In this document: positions 7,469-16,482 of the stretch, piece by piece
Layout of the letters: every line of letters begins with the position of its first letter
How positions within the stretch are numbered: the stretch's first letter is position 1
Assembly (NCBI GenBank): GCA_017454585.1
Contig: JAFTCU010000066.1
Span: forward strand, 1-43,384
Length of the DNA: 43,384 bases
DNA from: Thermoguttaceae bacterium
GTDB taxonomy: Bacteria; Planctomycetota; Planctomycetia; Pirellulales; Thermoguttaceae
Direction: 5' to 3'
Translations under genes and position numbers: made by a program
Notes under the pieces: generated by a model
The model's database searches: none
What the model saw: the letters and a program-made list of their open reading frames with translations, nothing else
What the model was told of the DNA's origin: nothing

Positions 7469-10318
7469 TTACTCTAACCGGATCTCATCGATCTCAACTT
7501 TGGCGCCCTCTGTTGAACACGGGTCGAAGCGGAGAGAGGAAATTTTCCCCTGCCAGAAGGGTGATTCGCCGACGGAGAACACGTAGTCGTGGAACTCGCC
7601 GTCCTGAATCAGTGCGGCTTTGCAGGAGGTCGCTTCCGAAGCGGGAATCAACGGCGTGGCCCAGAAAAGCTGAGCGATGCCCGTATTCGGAGGCGTGATC
7701 CGCATACGTATTGTGACTTTGGAAACGCGTGAGGCCAGTAAATTCGAAAATGCCGCCTGAATAGCCGGGTCCCAGCCCCTGGTCGTGAAAATCATCTTCC
7801 CATCGGAGATTTTCGGCGTGGTGATGGCCATCATTTCCTTCCACGGCTGAGCGGTTTGCGGGTCGTCAAACGTTACGTTCAAGACGTCCTGAACTTTCAA
7901 TCTCCGTGAGGCGAAATCAAAATCGTACGGTCCAAGCCCAACATCCGCAGGGCCATAATTCACGGGCCAACCGCCGACGGGTTTCTCACAGAATGTCTCG
8001 CGCACCGCTTCGTACATTCCGAAGCCAAATTCCCGGTTCGGCTCAGCATAGGAACCTTCACCCCACTCATTAAGCGGCGCGAGGAGGATGTTTCGGATGC
8101 CGTTCTTCTGGGTGAACTCTTTGCAGATCTCGCAGATTTTACGGAACTTTTCAGGCGTTCGGTCGTAAATCACCGTCTGGCGCAGGCCGTGCCACGGGCG
8201 GGAGTCCCAACCGGTCGAAAGGTTCGGGAGGAACGGCAGAATACCCGTTTCCTGACGCGCGTTCCAGTAGTCACCGATCGAATCGACGCAGTAATCGAAA
8301 CTGAAATACTTCGGGTTAGGGGCCTTGTTCCCGTGGTGCATGTAGTGGTAGAGCGAGGTCATTTCAAACCCGGCGTCGGCCAGCCACTGGACACTCGATG
8401 GATCGGTTGAGGCTTCCGGCCATTTCATCGAAATGAAGTAAATCCCCTTGAATCCCGCTTCTTTCGCCATTTTCTGACTCAGGTCAAGGAGTTTTTTTAC
8501 GCCTTCGCCCTTCTTGAGTTCCACACCTTTTTTGGCGTAGATCTCGTGAATATCGTGGTCCATTCCCTCGGGGCTCCAGATCATTACGACAGGGCGACCA
8601 TCGATGGTATAATACTCGGGCGTGTTGAAGTAGTTCTCGATCCAGAACTTAGTGACGGCAGCCTGGTCTTCCTCGCTGTGGCTCCCGGGACCGTTGTGGT
8701 TGGCCCACATCATCGCCCATTTGAAGTACTTACGGTACTTCGCTTTTTGGAACGCTTTCACCCAGTGATCAAGACTCTGGTTTCCACGGTTCCAGTACCA
8801 GTCCACGAGGAAATACTGTATCCCGTTTTCGACGGCCCATTTGATTTGCCAGTCAACGCACTCGGGATTGCTTTCGTCGTACCAGCCGAGCACCGGTTTA
8901 CGAATCGGCGCAACTGGGAAAATTCGTTCCCACGCTTCCGGCTTGCCCCATCCCGGGAAGTAAAGTGCACCGATTTCGTACTCGCTTTTGACCGGATGCG
9001 GCTCAGGAACATACGAGGCTTTGGGAAGGTTCAGCGATGGAAGAACTTCCACCGGGAATTCCAGAGTTTCAAGCCGCATCTTTTCAGAAACTCCATCATT
9101 AAATTTCATCGTTACGATGACCGACCCCTTGACGGCCCTGGAAGCCTCAAGGAAGAAACGGAAGTTTTCTGTGTCGAACGATTCCAAATCCACTTTCTTC
9201 TCCGGCTCCGGTCCGGAAATGAGTTTCAGCCCTTTCGGGTAATCGATTTTCTGAATTTTTAGCCCTTTCGCGGCTTTTCCCCCGGGATTATAGACCATGA
9301 ACTCGAACGGAAGCGGATGTCCTGCGCGGGGAAGGGCATCGGAAAGGCCACCGCCCGGGCGAACCACCAACTGAGCGGCTCCTTGCGGTTCTGAAACGAA
9401 CCGGACGGATTTGAGGACCGCTCCAGAATCGGCCACGTCGCTCGGCTCGACCGTGATGAAATGCGGCTGGCGTGGGTCGAAATCCTTCGTGAGAAGGAGC
9501 AGGTTATAAGTGTGCGTTTTGCCGTCAGGGCACAACTCGGCGGTAGCTTCGAGGGGATTCTTCATCGAGTCGTTCGTAATCAGGACTCGGGCGGCAGTGC
9601 CCTTTTTTGCAGACATTTCAAGGGCACACCAGCAGTGAAATTCACCGTTCTTCTGCCGGATCGGGCCGATTGTGTACTTTGCGGGGGAACCGGCTTTTTC
9701 CGCGTTCGATGGGATGAACGTCCAGCCTTCCGGGATAGATGATTTGCTGAACGTCCATTCCGGATCTGTCATCGGGAGATTTCCGTAATCCAGGTCCACG
9801 ATACGAACGTAGTCGATTTCAAAACCTGCTTTTCCAAATTCACTCTCCAGAGGTGTTCCCGGGTCCAGACGGAGTTTGATGATTTTCTTTTGGGGGACCC
9901 AGCCCGGCATGATACGGCAGACGTGAAATTCACCATCGGCAGGAATGGGGAACTGTTTCATCTTCTCACCCGAAAAACCACCATAAGGGCCTTCGTTTGT
10001 GTTGGTAAAGAACAACTCGCCCTGTGTCGGAACCGTTTTGTTCGTCAACCGAATTTTTACCTCAAAAATGACTCCAGGGTGCACATCAAATACACATTTC
10101 GGAAGGTTCAGAATCGGGTCACGCCCCGTAAAGATTCCTTTCAGAACCCCGTTTTCGACATTCAAATCCTTGATTGAACCGCAATTCCAACCTTCGGCAT
10201 CGGTTGGGGAATTGAACTGCCAGTCATACAGAATGGTTTCTTCCGCCCGACAAAAAACAGCGGAAAAGAAAAAAAGAGTCAACAAAAACGTGACCTGGTG
10301 ACGCAGCGGGTAATGCAT
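7469..10318 (-). CDS. Secreted GH99/WbsX-like glycan-active protein with beta-sandwich domains
   Basis: The 949-residue protein has a signal peptide (VTFLLTLFFFSAVFCRAEE). Residues about 27-175 and 180-310 look like two beta-sandwich, carbohydrate-binding-type domains, and the last 150 residues form a third similar one (VLNVTFDD to EIDEIRLE). Between them, about 448-790, lies a WbsX/GH99-like (beta/alpha)8 domain with GALYFPGWGKPEAWERI, WQIKWAVENGIQYFLVDWYW and LAPLNEWGEGSYAEPN. GH99 enzymes are endo-acting mannosidases; WbsX-like members are mostly uncharacterised, so substrate is unknown. Translation start has AAAGGAG eight bases upstream, and a near-perfect promoter lies about 40 bases before it. 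The gene appears to be transcribed alone. Confidence 0.85.
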   Translation of the reverse strand: MHYPLRHQVTFLLTLFFFSAVFCRAEETILYDWQFNSPTDAEGWNCGSIKDLNVENGVLKGIFTGRDPILNLPKCVFDVHPGVIFEVKIRLTNKTVPTQGELFFTNTNEGPYGGFSGEKMKQFPIPADGEFHVCRIMPGWVPQKKIIKLRLDPGTPLESEFGKAGFEIDYVRIVDLDYGNLPMTDPEWTFSKSSIPEGWTFIPSNAEKAGSPAKYTIGPIRQKNGEFHCWCALEMSAKKGTAARVLITNDSMKNPLEATAELCPDGKTHTYNLLLLTKDFDPRQPHFITVEPSDVADSGAVLKSVRFVSEPQGAAQLVVRPGGGLSDALPRAGHPLPFEFMVYNPGGKAAKGLKIQKIDYPKGLKLISGPEPEKKVDLESFDTENFRFFLEASRAVKGSVIVTMKFNDGVSEKMRLETLEFPVEVLPSLNLPKASYVPEPHPVKSEYEIGALYFPGWGKPEAWERIFPVAPIRKPVLGWYDESNPECVDWQIKWAVENGIQYFLVDWYWNRGNQSLDHWVKAFQKAKYRKYFKWAMMWANHNGPGSHSEEDQAAVTKFWIENYFNTPEYYTIDGRPVVMIWSPEGMDHDIHEIYAKKGVELKKGEGVKKLLDLSQKMAKEAGFKGIYFISMKWPEASTDPSSVQWLADAGFEMTSLYHYMHHGNKAPNPKYFSFDYCVDSIGDYWNARQETGILPFLPNLSTGWDSRPWHGLRQTVIYDRTPEKFRKICEICKEFTQKNGIRNILLAPLNEWGEGSYAEPNREFGFGMYEAVRETFCEKPVGGWPVNYGPADVGLGPYDFDFASRRLKVQDVLNVTFDDPQTAQPWKEMMAITTPKISDGKMIFTTRGWDPAIQAAFSNLLASRVSKVTIRMRITPPNTGIAQLFWATPLIPASEATSCKAALIQDGEFHDYVFSVGESPFWQGKISSLRFDPCSTEGAKVEIDEIRLE

Positions 10319-10359
10319 TGGAATGCTCCTTTTACGAGGAATGAAGGAAATAATCAGAA

Positions 10360-10388
10360 ATTATACCGCAAGGGATGGGGCTTGTCAA
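10360..10388 (-). promoter_or_regulatory. Consensus promoter for the GH99-like gene
   Basis: On the minus strand TTGACA (10388-10383), a 17-base spacer and TATAAT (10365-10360) match the housekeeping sigma consensus exactly. Predicted start of transcription is near 10353, giving a leader of about 35 bases. Confidence 0.85.
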
Positions 10389-10404
10389 GAGGTGGAACAA
10401 AGAA

Positions 10405-10440
10405 AAGAAAAAAGCGGTGCCAGATCATATCAAGCACCGC
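10405..10440 (-). terminator. Intrinsic terminator of the GDDxY-repeat gene
   Basis: On the minus strand GCGGTGC (10440-10434) pairs with GCACCGC (10420-10414) around a 13-base loop, followed by TTTTTT. It starts 10 bases after the stop codon at 10451. Confidence 0.85.
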
Positions 10441-10450
10441 CTGAAAAGTG

Positions 10451-12685
10451 TTATTTAGCCTCGTTTGCCTTGGCCTCTTCGAGTTCTTTAGCCTCTTCCT
10501 GTGTCGGCCGGTCGATCAGGAATCCACCGTAACCGCGCCAGGTTTCTGCGTTATTTTGAGCGCGGCAGCCGTAAACATCCTTTCCGCCATAATCAAGCAG
10601 GAAACTGAAATTCCCGCCGCATTCCGGAAGCTGGTGATAATCGATGGACGAAGCAGCAAAACCCTGGCTGGAACCCCTGTAAGTGTCATCCCCGGAGAAG
10701 TTCACCATGACCCCAAGGCTTGCCTGAGCGCCTTGACCCTGGTTACCTCCGCCAGCTCCGACGATCGTGTCATCTCCCATGAAATCATAGAAGAATGCGG
10801 ATCCACAGTCCCAAGCGAATCCCTGGGACATAATGCTCGCCCAGTAGGAATCGTTTCCGTCATCCTCGAAGAAGAAACCAATTGCGTAATGGCAGCCAAA
10901 ACCGGAACTGAAACGCTGGAACTTGCTTTCGCGACGCGGAGAGCCGTTCCACATAACTTTCGTTCCGCCTTCATGATTGTCGTTTCCCGCAAAATCACGG
11001 AAGAAACCAAGACCCATCCAGTAACCGCCGCCGTGGGCGATATAGTCGAACTGATAGTCGTCATCGCCCTCACCTTCGAGCAGAACACCAATTCCGCCAG
11101 CCGCGACACCGCGGATCCCAGTACCAAGGCCCTGACCCCAGCCTTCGTAACCCGGAGTTTCCGGATACGAGTCGAAGTACATGCCGCCGGTGTAATAAGT
11201 ATCATCTCCCGTGCAGTCTTCCAAAACACCGCAACCAAGTGTCTGACCGGTTCCCTGCGACCACATTGCGGCATGGTAGGAATCGTTTCCGCGACGGTCC
11301 AGAAGAATCGCGACCCCGCGAAGAGCCACACCCTGAACACGGCGGATACCGTCATAACGATCGTCACCATTGTAATCGACCAGAGCACAGGCACCGCCGA
11401 TCGTGGCAGCCTGAGCGTGGTGACGTGCCAAATACTGGTCATTCCCCTCTGCATCACAGAGGAAAGAAATCCCAAGAATCGAACTGCCCTGAATTCCAGG
11501 ACGGTCACCCTTGTAGATGTCGTTTCCGTGCAGATCGAGGATCGCAAGGACCGGACGGTCAATATTCACAGCGCCTTCAAGATATTTATCATCACCGCCA
11601 AGGTCTACAACAGCGCAGACATTTGGCATATTGTCGAAATCGTAAGTGTTATTGTTACGACCGCCGACAATAATGACGCCCGCCTGGGTTTCGATGATTT
11701 TCACAATCGAACCTTCAACACCTTCGTAGGTCAAATCATTACTGTTCTCTTTCATGGAGTCTAATGACTTGATGAATTCCGGGTCCATAATCAAAGAAAG
11801 ATCGACCAGACCCGCGTACATGTCCGCCATTTCGATCGAGTTCATATCAATGATCAGGCTTCGTGCCGTCCCGCGCATACTGACAGTGTGCCCAACCGAG
11901 GCTTCCAGCGTGAACGTTCTATTGGCCATCGAGCTGACACGTTTGATTTGGTCCTGGGACATCGGCGCAATCGCGCGGCCATGAGCCAGTCGGGCTTCGG
12001 TAACGGCTTTTTCGAGGTCCGAAAGAGCCTTATCAGCGGAAGTTTTATGATAGCCGCCCGGTACTTTTACAGCGTCTTCGCTTAAGTCCATACGATCAGC
12101 TATGCGTTTGAGGGCTTTACAAAAGCCGATGCGGCCTGTGCATAGGTTTACGTGCAGAAGTCGGGTAAATTCATCCGCTTCGCCTGCGCCTTTAAGCGGG
12201 TCTGCGGAAATTTCTTTGAACCAGTTCAAACGACCCAGACCGTTCAACTCAGAACCGGTTCTCGTCCCCACTGTGTTCTTCATGACTCTACCGAGGTAGG
12301 AACGCCACGTGTTGTAGCGGGAATTCAAATCGCGTCTTTCAATGGCAGATACGATTTCCTGGACGGAAAGACTGACGATTTCACTGCTTGCAAGAACACC
12401 GCCGAATGGTTTTCTGTTATCGTTGACAGAAAAAACATCAAAGTCGGCAAAAGAATTAAAAATTGTATTTTGGTTGGAACCACGAATGTTGGGAGTAGGG
12501 TCCACTTTTTTTCCGCCACGGCCAGATGCGTATGAGGCGGCGGGAGGCATTGTATTGCTTCCACTGTCATTTCGCCTCCACCACTGAGCTGAGGCAGAAG
12601 TAATCAATAAATCAGACGAACTTACCAGAAAAACGGCAAGTAAAAGCACCCATGATTTCAACTTTACTGGGAATTTAACGTGCAT
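10451..12685 (-). CDS. Secreted protein with twelve G-[ND]-D-x-Y repeats
   Basis: I do not recognise a named family. The 744-residue protein has a signal peptide (WVLLLAVFLVSSSDLLITSASA). Residues about 45-350 are a mixed helical region without a clear motif. From about 360 to 710 there are twelve blocks spaced roughly 24-40 residues, each with a hydrophobic strand ending in an acidic turn: LGGDDKY, LHGNDIY, AEGNDQY, YNGDDRY, RRGNDSY, CTGDDTY, GEGDDDY, FAGNDNH, DDGNDSY, FMGDDTI, FSGDDTY, YGGKDVY. This pattern suggests a beta-solenoid whose acidic turns could bind calcium; that is inference from the pattern alone. GAGG precedes the ATG by about 9 bases. The gene is monocistronic, closed by a terminator. 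Confidence 0.8.
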   Translation of the reverse strand: MHVKFPVKLKSWVLLLAVFLVSSSDLLITSASAQWWRRNDSGSNTMPPAASYASGRGGKKVDPTPNIRGSNQNTIFNSFADFDVFSVNDNRKPFGGVLASSEIVSLSVQEIVSAIERRDLNSRYNTWRSYLGRVMKNTVGTRTGSELNGLGRLNWFKEISADPLKGAGEADEFTRLLHVNLCTGRIGFCKALKRIADRMDLSEDAVKVPGGYHKTSADKALSDLEKAVTEARLAHGRAIAPMSQDQIKRVSSMANRTFTLEASVGHTVSMRGTARSLIIDMNSIEMADMYAGLVDLSLIMDPEFIKSLDSMKENSNDLTYEGVEGSIVKIIETQAGVIIVGGRNNNTYDFDNMPNVCAVVDLGGDDKYLEGAVNIDRPVLAILDLHGNDIYKGDRPGIQGSSILGISFLCDAEGNDQYLARHHAQAATIGGACALVDYNGDDRYDGIRRVQGVALRGVAILLDRRGNDSYHAAMWSQGTGQTLGCGVLEDCTGDDTYYTGGMYFDSYPETPGYEGWGQGLGTGIRGVAAGGIGVLLEGEGDDDYQFDYIAHGGGYWMGLGFFRDFAGNDNHEGGTKVMWNGSPRRESKFQRFSSGFGCHYAIGFFFEDDGNDSYWASIMSQGFAWDCGSAFFYDFMGDDTIVGAGGGNQGQGAQASLGVMVNFSGDDTYRGSSQGFAASSIDYHQLPECGGNFSFLLDYGGKDVYGCRAQNNAETWRGYGGFLIDRPTQEEAKELEEAKANEAK

Positions 12686-12881
12686 GAATCAAACCTCAAC
12701 AAGTTTTAAAATATAATATATGGTTTTTTATCGTCTTTTAAAGTTTACAACTGAGTGCTCATTCTGGAATTTTCTTTTTTTTTGTATTTTTCTGGGCCTG
12801 TAATGAGTAAAAGAGGTTTTAAGCAGGATTGAGAAAGAAGTGAAACTTTTCTAATTCCCCCGTTTTCGTAGTTTATGATTA

Positions 12882-12916
12882 CAAAAAACGAGAGTCTTCC
12901 ACTTGAAAGACTCTCG
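12882..12916 (-). terminator. Intrinsic terminator of the EF-G-like gene
   Basis: On the minus strand CGAGAGTCTTTC pairs with GGAAGACTCTCG around a 4-base loop, followed by TTTTTT. It lies about 70 bases after the EF-G-like stop codon. The rest of 12686-12984 is AT-rich leader of the GDDxY gene, with nothing else recognised. Confidence 0.92.
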
Positions 12917-12984
12917 CCCCATAATAACCCATCAAATGAGATTTTCAATCAACTGGTTCGGCGAGCGAATCGGTCTTCCAAATC

Positions 12985-15027
12985 TCACTCTTCTTCCTCT
13001 TCCATCTTGTGCTTCGCGATGATGTCCTGAATGATGTTTCCAGGAACCACGTCGTATCGGTCGAACTCGATCGTGTAGCTGCCCTGACCACCAGTCATCG
13101 AAGCGAGAACGCGGGCGTAAGTCGTGACTTCAGCAAGCGGGATCTCGGCGATGATCGTCTGCATTCCACCGCCTGCGCTTTCCATACCGAGCGGACGGCC
13201 GCGGCGGGTGGAAAGGTCGCCGGAAATGTCACCGACTTTGTCGTTCGGGATGGTAATTTCGATCTTCACGACCGGTTCGAGCAGGGTGGGTTTGCATTCC
13301 TGGAACACGTTGCGGAACGCCATCGATGCGGCGGTTTTGAAGGCCGTTTCGTTCGAGTCGACGTCGTGCATCTTACCGAAGTAAAGCTCGACCGCGATGT
13401 CCTGGACCTTGCACCCGGCAATAACGCCTTTCGTCATACGTTCTTTGAAACCTTTTTCAATGGCCGGCTTGAAGTTATCGGAGATGGACCCCTGCGTGAC
13501 CGTGTCGATCCACAGGAAGTTGAATTCCGGGTCGAGGTGGAACTCTTTCAGGGTCGGGAATTTCTCTTTCGTGCAGAATTCAGCCGGATCCGTGCCGCCC
13601 GGGAACGGGTACATACGAATGTGAACTTCACCGAACTGACCGGAACCACCAGACTGCTTCTTGTGACGGTAGGAACCATCGCCGCTGCGCTGGATCGTTT
13701 CGCGATACGGGATCTTCGGCTCTTTCGTGTCGATCTCCACTTTGTCGCGGCGCTTCAGGCGTTCCTGCAGGATCTGAAGGTGGAGTTCACTCATACCCGT
13801 GATGACCAGTTCTTTGGTCTGCGGGTCCTGATCACGTTTGAAGGTGGAGTCTTCGTCACACAGCTTGGCCAATGCGCCGGAGAGTTTTCCTTCGTCGCCG
13901 CGGGATTTCGGCATCGCAGCCAGCGAAACCATCGGGGTCGGGAAGATGATGTCCGCCATCGTGGCGTTGCCGAGCGTAGTACTGGTCTGAAGGTCTTCCG
14001 CTTTCGTCACGGTACAGATGTAACCCGGTCCGGCTTCGTCAAGAGCGACTGTCTGGTTACCAAGCATCTGGTAAAGCTGGGCGATTTTCAAACCTTTACG
14101 GCTTCCAGTGACCGGAACCGTATCGCCGGTTTTGACAGTGCCCTGGTAAACGCGGAAGAAGCTCAGTTTCTGAACGAACGGGTCCGCGCGGGTTTTGAAG
14201 ACTTGGGCGACGAACGGCTCGGAAGGATCGCATTTCAGTTCCATTTCGCCGTCGTTTGCGGTACGTGTAATTACGGACGGATTCAGACCGGCCAGGACGA
14301 ACGCGTCAAGAAGCTCATCCAGACCAATTTCATTTTTGGAGCTGGTGCAGAGGATCGGGACCAGAATTCCGGAAGCGACCGCTTTGGGAAGAAGAACGGC
14401 CAGGTCGGCTTCAGTCGGGATTTCACCGTCCATAAAGCGCATCATCCAGTCATCGTCGCACATGACGACCTGCTCGATGAAAGCTTCATCCTGCAAGAGG
14501 CTTTCCACAGCAGAAAAACCAGAACCAACCGCGTTGGGTTTGTTCATGAGGAAGCACTCAGAACCAAAAACGTCCTTGATTTGCTCAACGAGTTCGTCGA
14601 ACTCAATGTTGTCGCCATCGCATTTGTTGATGACGATGAAACAGCCAAGGCCGAGGTCTTTCGCAGCGTGGAAAACACGACGGGTATTGACCTCAATACC
14701 ACTCTGGGCGTTGATGACGATGGCCGCGTTATCGACACCATTGAGGGCGCCAATCGTCTGACCGATGAAGTCCGGGTAACCCGGTGTGTCAAGCAGGTTG
14801 AAGAGGACCCCTTTGTAATCGAAGTGGGTCACTTTGGACTCGATGGTGTACTTATGCGCTTTTTCTTCTTCTTCGCAGTCGCAGAAGCTGTTGCCGGCAT
14901 CAACGGTCCCAACGTTATTAATGGCCTTGGTGCGGTGGAGTATCTTATCGACCATCGTGGTCTTACCTGCACTGCAATGCCCACAGAGTGCGATGTTCCG
15001 GATACTTTCGACTTGATACTTCGCCAT
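12985..15027 (-). CDS. Elongation factor G-like GTPase (EF-G paralogue)
   Basis: A 680-residue translational GTPase with G1 GHCSAGKTT (16-24), G3 DTPGYPDF (80-87) and G4 NKCD (134-137), then the EF-G domain order II to V, including KQSGGSGQFGEVHI in domain IV and GRPLGMESAGGG in domain V. The switch I motif RGITI of canonical EF-G is not present; the region reads EEEEKAHKYTIES. That fits the EF-G-like/FusA2 group, whose cellular role is less clear than that of translocase EF-G, so I expect a canonical fusA elsewhere. The C-terminus ends in an acidic MEEEEE tail. AAGGA eight bases before the ATG supports the start. The gene is divergent from tsaD. Confidence 0.9.
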   Translation of the reverse strand: MAKYQVESIRNIALCGHCSAGKTTMVDKILHRTKAINNVGTVDAGNSFCDCEEEEKAHKYTIESKVTHFDYKGVLFNLLDTPGYPDFIGQTIGALNGVDNAAIVINAQSGIEVNTRRVFHAAKDLGLGCFIVINKCDGDNIEFDELVEQIKDVFGSECFLMNKPNAVGSGFSAVESLLQDEAFIEQVVMCDDDWMMRFMDGEIPTEADLAVLLPKAVASGILVPILCTSSKNEIGLDELLDAFVLAGLNPSVITRTANDGEMELKCDPSEPFVAQVFKTRADPFVQKLSFFRVYQGTVKTGDTVPVTGSRKGLKIAQLYQMLGNQTVALDEAGPGYICTVTKAEDLQTSTTLGNATMADIIFPTPMVSLAAMPKSRGDEGKLSGALAKLCDEDSTFKRDQDPQTKELVITGMSELHLQILQERLKRRDKVEIDTKEPKIPYRETIQRSGDGSYRHKKQSGGSGQFGEVHIRMYPFPGGTDPAEFCTKEKFPTLKEFHLDPEFNFLWIDTVTQGSISDNFKPAIEKGFKERMTKGVIAGCKVQDIAVELYFGKMHDVDSNETAFKTAASMAFRNVFQECKPTLLEPVVKIEITIPNDKVGDISGDLSTRRGRPLGMESAGGGMQTIIAEIPLAEVTTYARVLASMTGGQGSYTIEFDRYDVVPGNIIQDIIAKHKMEEEEE

Positions 15028-15066
15028 GTATTTGTTCCTTCAAAATGAGTGTAAAAAGGTGCAAAA

Positions 15067-15104
15067 GAGTTTAACCTTTAAACTCCAAACTTGCGGAGTT
15101 TAAA
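15067..15104 (-). promoter_or_regulatory. Alternative hairpins in the EF-G-like leader
   Basis: Three complementary segments lie 40-77 bases upstream of the ATG: GAGTTTAA (15067-15074), TTTAAACTCC (15077-15086) and GGAGTTTAAA (15095-15104), plus-strand reading. The middle segment can pair with either neighbour, though the inner alternative has a very tight loop. It could act as a leader switch; function is inference. Confidence 0.4.
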
Positions 15105-15208
15105 CTAATTCAAGTGCTAATTTTAACAAAAATACCAATAGATGGAAGGGGGAGGGGTGGAATAAATCGAAAAATTTCAGTTTTTTTCGTTTTTTTCTTA
15201 CCCTCCCC

Positions 15209-15235
15209 TTGACTTTCAGCCTTGTTTGATATAAT
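15209..15235 (+). promoter_or_regulatory. Putative tsaD promoter
   Basis: TTGACT (15209-15214) and TATAAT (15230-15235) are separated by 15 bases, short but tolerable. Predicted transcription start is near 15242, with a pyrimidine-rich leader of about 65 bases before tsaD. Confidence 0.6.
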
Positions 15236-15307
15236 AAACAGTATGTAATTTACCCCTTTTACAAAAGGGCAAAATGCCGTTTTTCCCTAAATCCCTCATA
15301 TTAATTT

Positions 15308-16339
15308 ATGCTTCTTATTGCGATTGAAAGTTCCTGCGATGAAACGGCTGCGGCTGTCATTCGGGACGATGGTGAAGTTTTGTCCGAAGTCGTCGCCAGT
15401 CAGGCGCATCTGTTTTCCGAATATGGCGGGGTCGTTCCGGAAATCGCTTCAAGGGCGCACATGGAACGCATTCTTCCGGTCGTTGATCAGGCCGTAAAAC
15501 GTGCGGGGATACAACTGACCGATTTGAATGCCGTGGCGGTGACGAACTGTCCTGGATTGGCCGGCTCGCTGCTGGTCGGGGTCGTGGCGGCGAAAACGCT
15601 GGCGCTGACGCTCGGTTTGCCGCTCATCGCGGTGAATCACCTCATGGCGCACGTGTACGCCTGCCGTGTGGCGGCTCAAAAGGACGTTTTCCCTTGCGTT
15701 GGTCTCATCGTCAGCGGTGGGCATACGAGCCTTTATCGCTGCGCCGACCCGCTTGATTTTACGCTCTTGGGGGCGACCATTGACGACGCGGCTGGCGAGG
15801 CGTTCGACAAAGTGGCGGCTATGCTCGGACTGCCGTATCCTGGTGGCCCTAATATTCAACGGGCGGCGGAGCAGGGGAACCCCAAGGCGTACCATTTCCC
15901 ACGCACGTTCAAAAACGACCCGGAAAACCTGAATTTCAGCTTTAGCGGCTTGAAAACTGCCGTCCGGTACCAGCTCGTCGGCGAGGGAAAACATAATTTC
16001 GAGTCGCTCGAAATTTCTGACCAACAACGCGCGGACATTGCGGCGTCGTTTCAGGCGGCGGTCGTGGATGTTCTGGCGACGAAAGCGCGTCAGGCCCTTG
16101 AAAAAACTGGTATGAAAAACCTTTGCGTTGGCGGCGGCGTGGCGGCCAATGGCGTTCTGCGAGCCCGGCTGGAAAGCGACGCGAAGCGTTTCGGTTACAC
16201 TTTTTATACGGCCCCTTTGAAGCTCTGCACCGATAATGCGGTGATGGGCGCCATCGCCTGGGAACGATACAAAGCTGGCCAGTTCGCGGACCTCGACCTC
16301 AATTTTGAAGCCGGCGTTGTGCGGGCCAAAAATCAATGA
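15308..16339 (+). CDS. tsaD: tRNA N6-adenosine threonylcarbamoyltransferase TsaD
   Basis: The 343-residue length and motifs are typical of TsaD, which transfers the threonylcarbamoyl group to A37 of ANN-decoding tRNAs in the cytoplasm together with TsaB, TsaC and TsaE. Visible motifs are the ASKHA-fold start IAIESSCDETAAAV, EIASRAHMERI, the metal-binding histidines H111 and H115 in NHLMAHVYA, SGGHTSLY, GEAFDKVA, the KTAVRYQL segment, GGGVAANGVLR, and a C-terminal LCTDNAVMGAIAWERY carrying the metal-ligand aspartate. The gene stands alone on the plus strand. No Shine-Dalgarno sequence is visible; the leader is pyrimidine-rich. Its TGA stop is embedded in the first heptamer of repeat element B. 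Confidence 0.98.
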   Translation: MLLIAIESSCDETAAAVIRDDGEVLSEVVASQAHLFSEYGGVVPEIASRAHMERILPVVDQAVKRAGIQLTDLNAVAVTNCPGLAGSLLVGVVAAKTLALTLGLPLIAVNHLMAHVYACRVAAQKDVFPCVGLIVSGGHTSLYRCADPLDFTLLGATIDDAAGEAFDKVAAMLGLPYPGGPNIQRAAEQGNPKAYHFPRTFKNDPENLNFSFSGLKTAVRYQLVGEGKHNFESLEISDQQRADIAASFQAAVVDVLATKARQALEKTGMKNLCVGGGVAANGVLRARLESDAKRFGYTFYTAPLKLCTDNAVMGAIAWERYKAGQFADLDLNFEAGVVRAKNQ

Positions 16340-16438
16340 ATAATGAATAACGAATAACGAATAATGAGAAGAAAGACTTCAACCTTTTCCGGATAATTAA
16401 ACCGATTGAGTTTGAACTCATTCCAATCATTATTCGTT
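16338..16438. repeat. Palindromic intergenic element B (GAATAAY heptamers)
   Basis: Four direct heptamers at 16338-16365 (GAATAAT, GAATAAC, GAATAAC, GAATAAT) precede the core GAAAGACTTCAACCTTTT (16371-16388), then GAACTCATTCC and one opposing copy CATTATTCGTT (16428-16438). It shares heptamer, core and right-hand motif with element A, about 10.4 kb away. It overlaps the tsaD stop codon. Confidence 0.9.
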
Positions 16439-16482
16439 CCTAATTCCCATCCTTTAATCCCCCTTTACCCTTCCATAAAATC

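Noticed and set aside
13009..15048. 679-codon plus-strand open frame
   Set aside because: It mirrors the EF-G-like gene codon for codon and has no family features.
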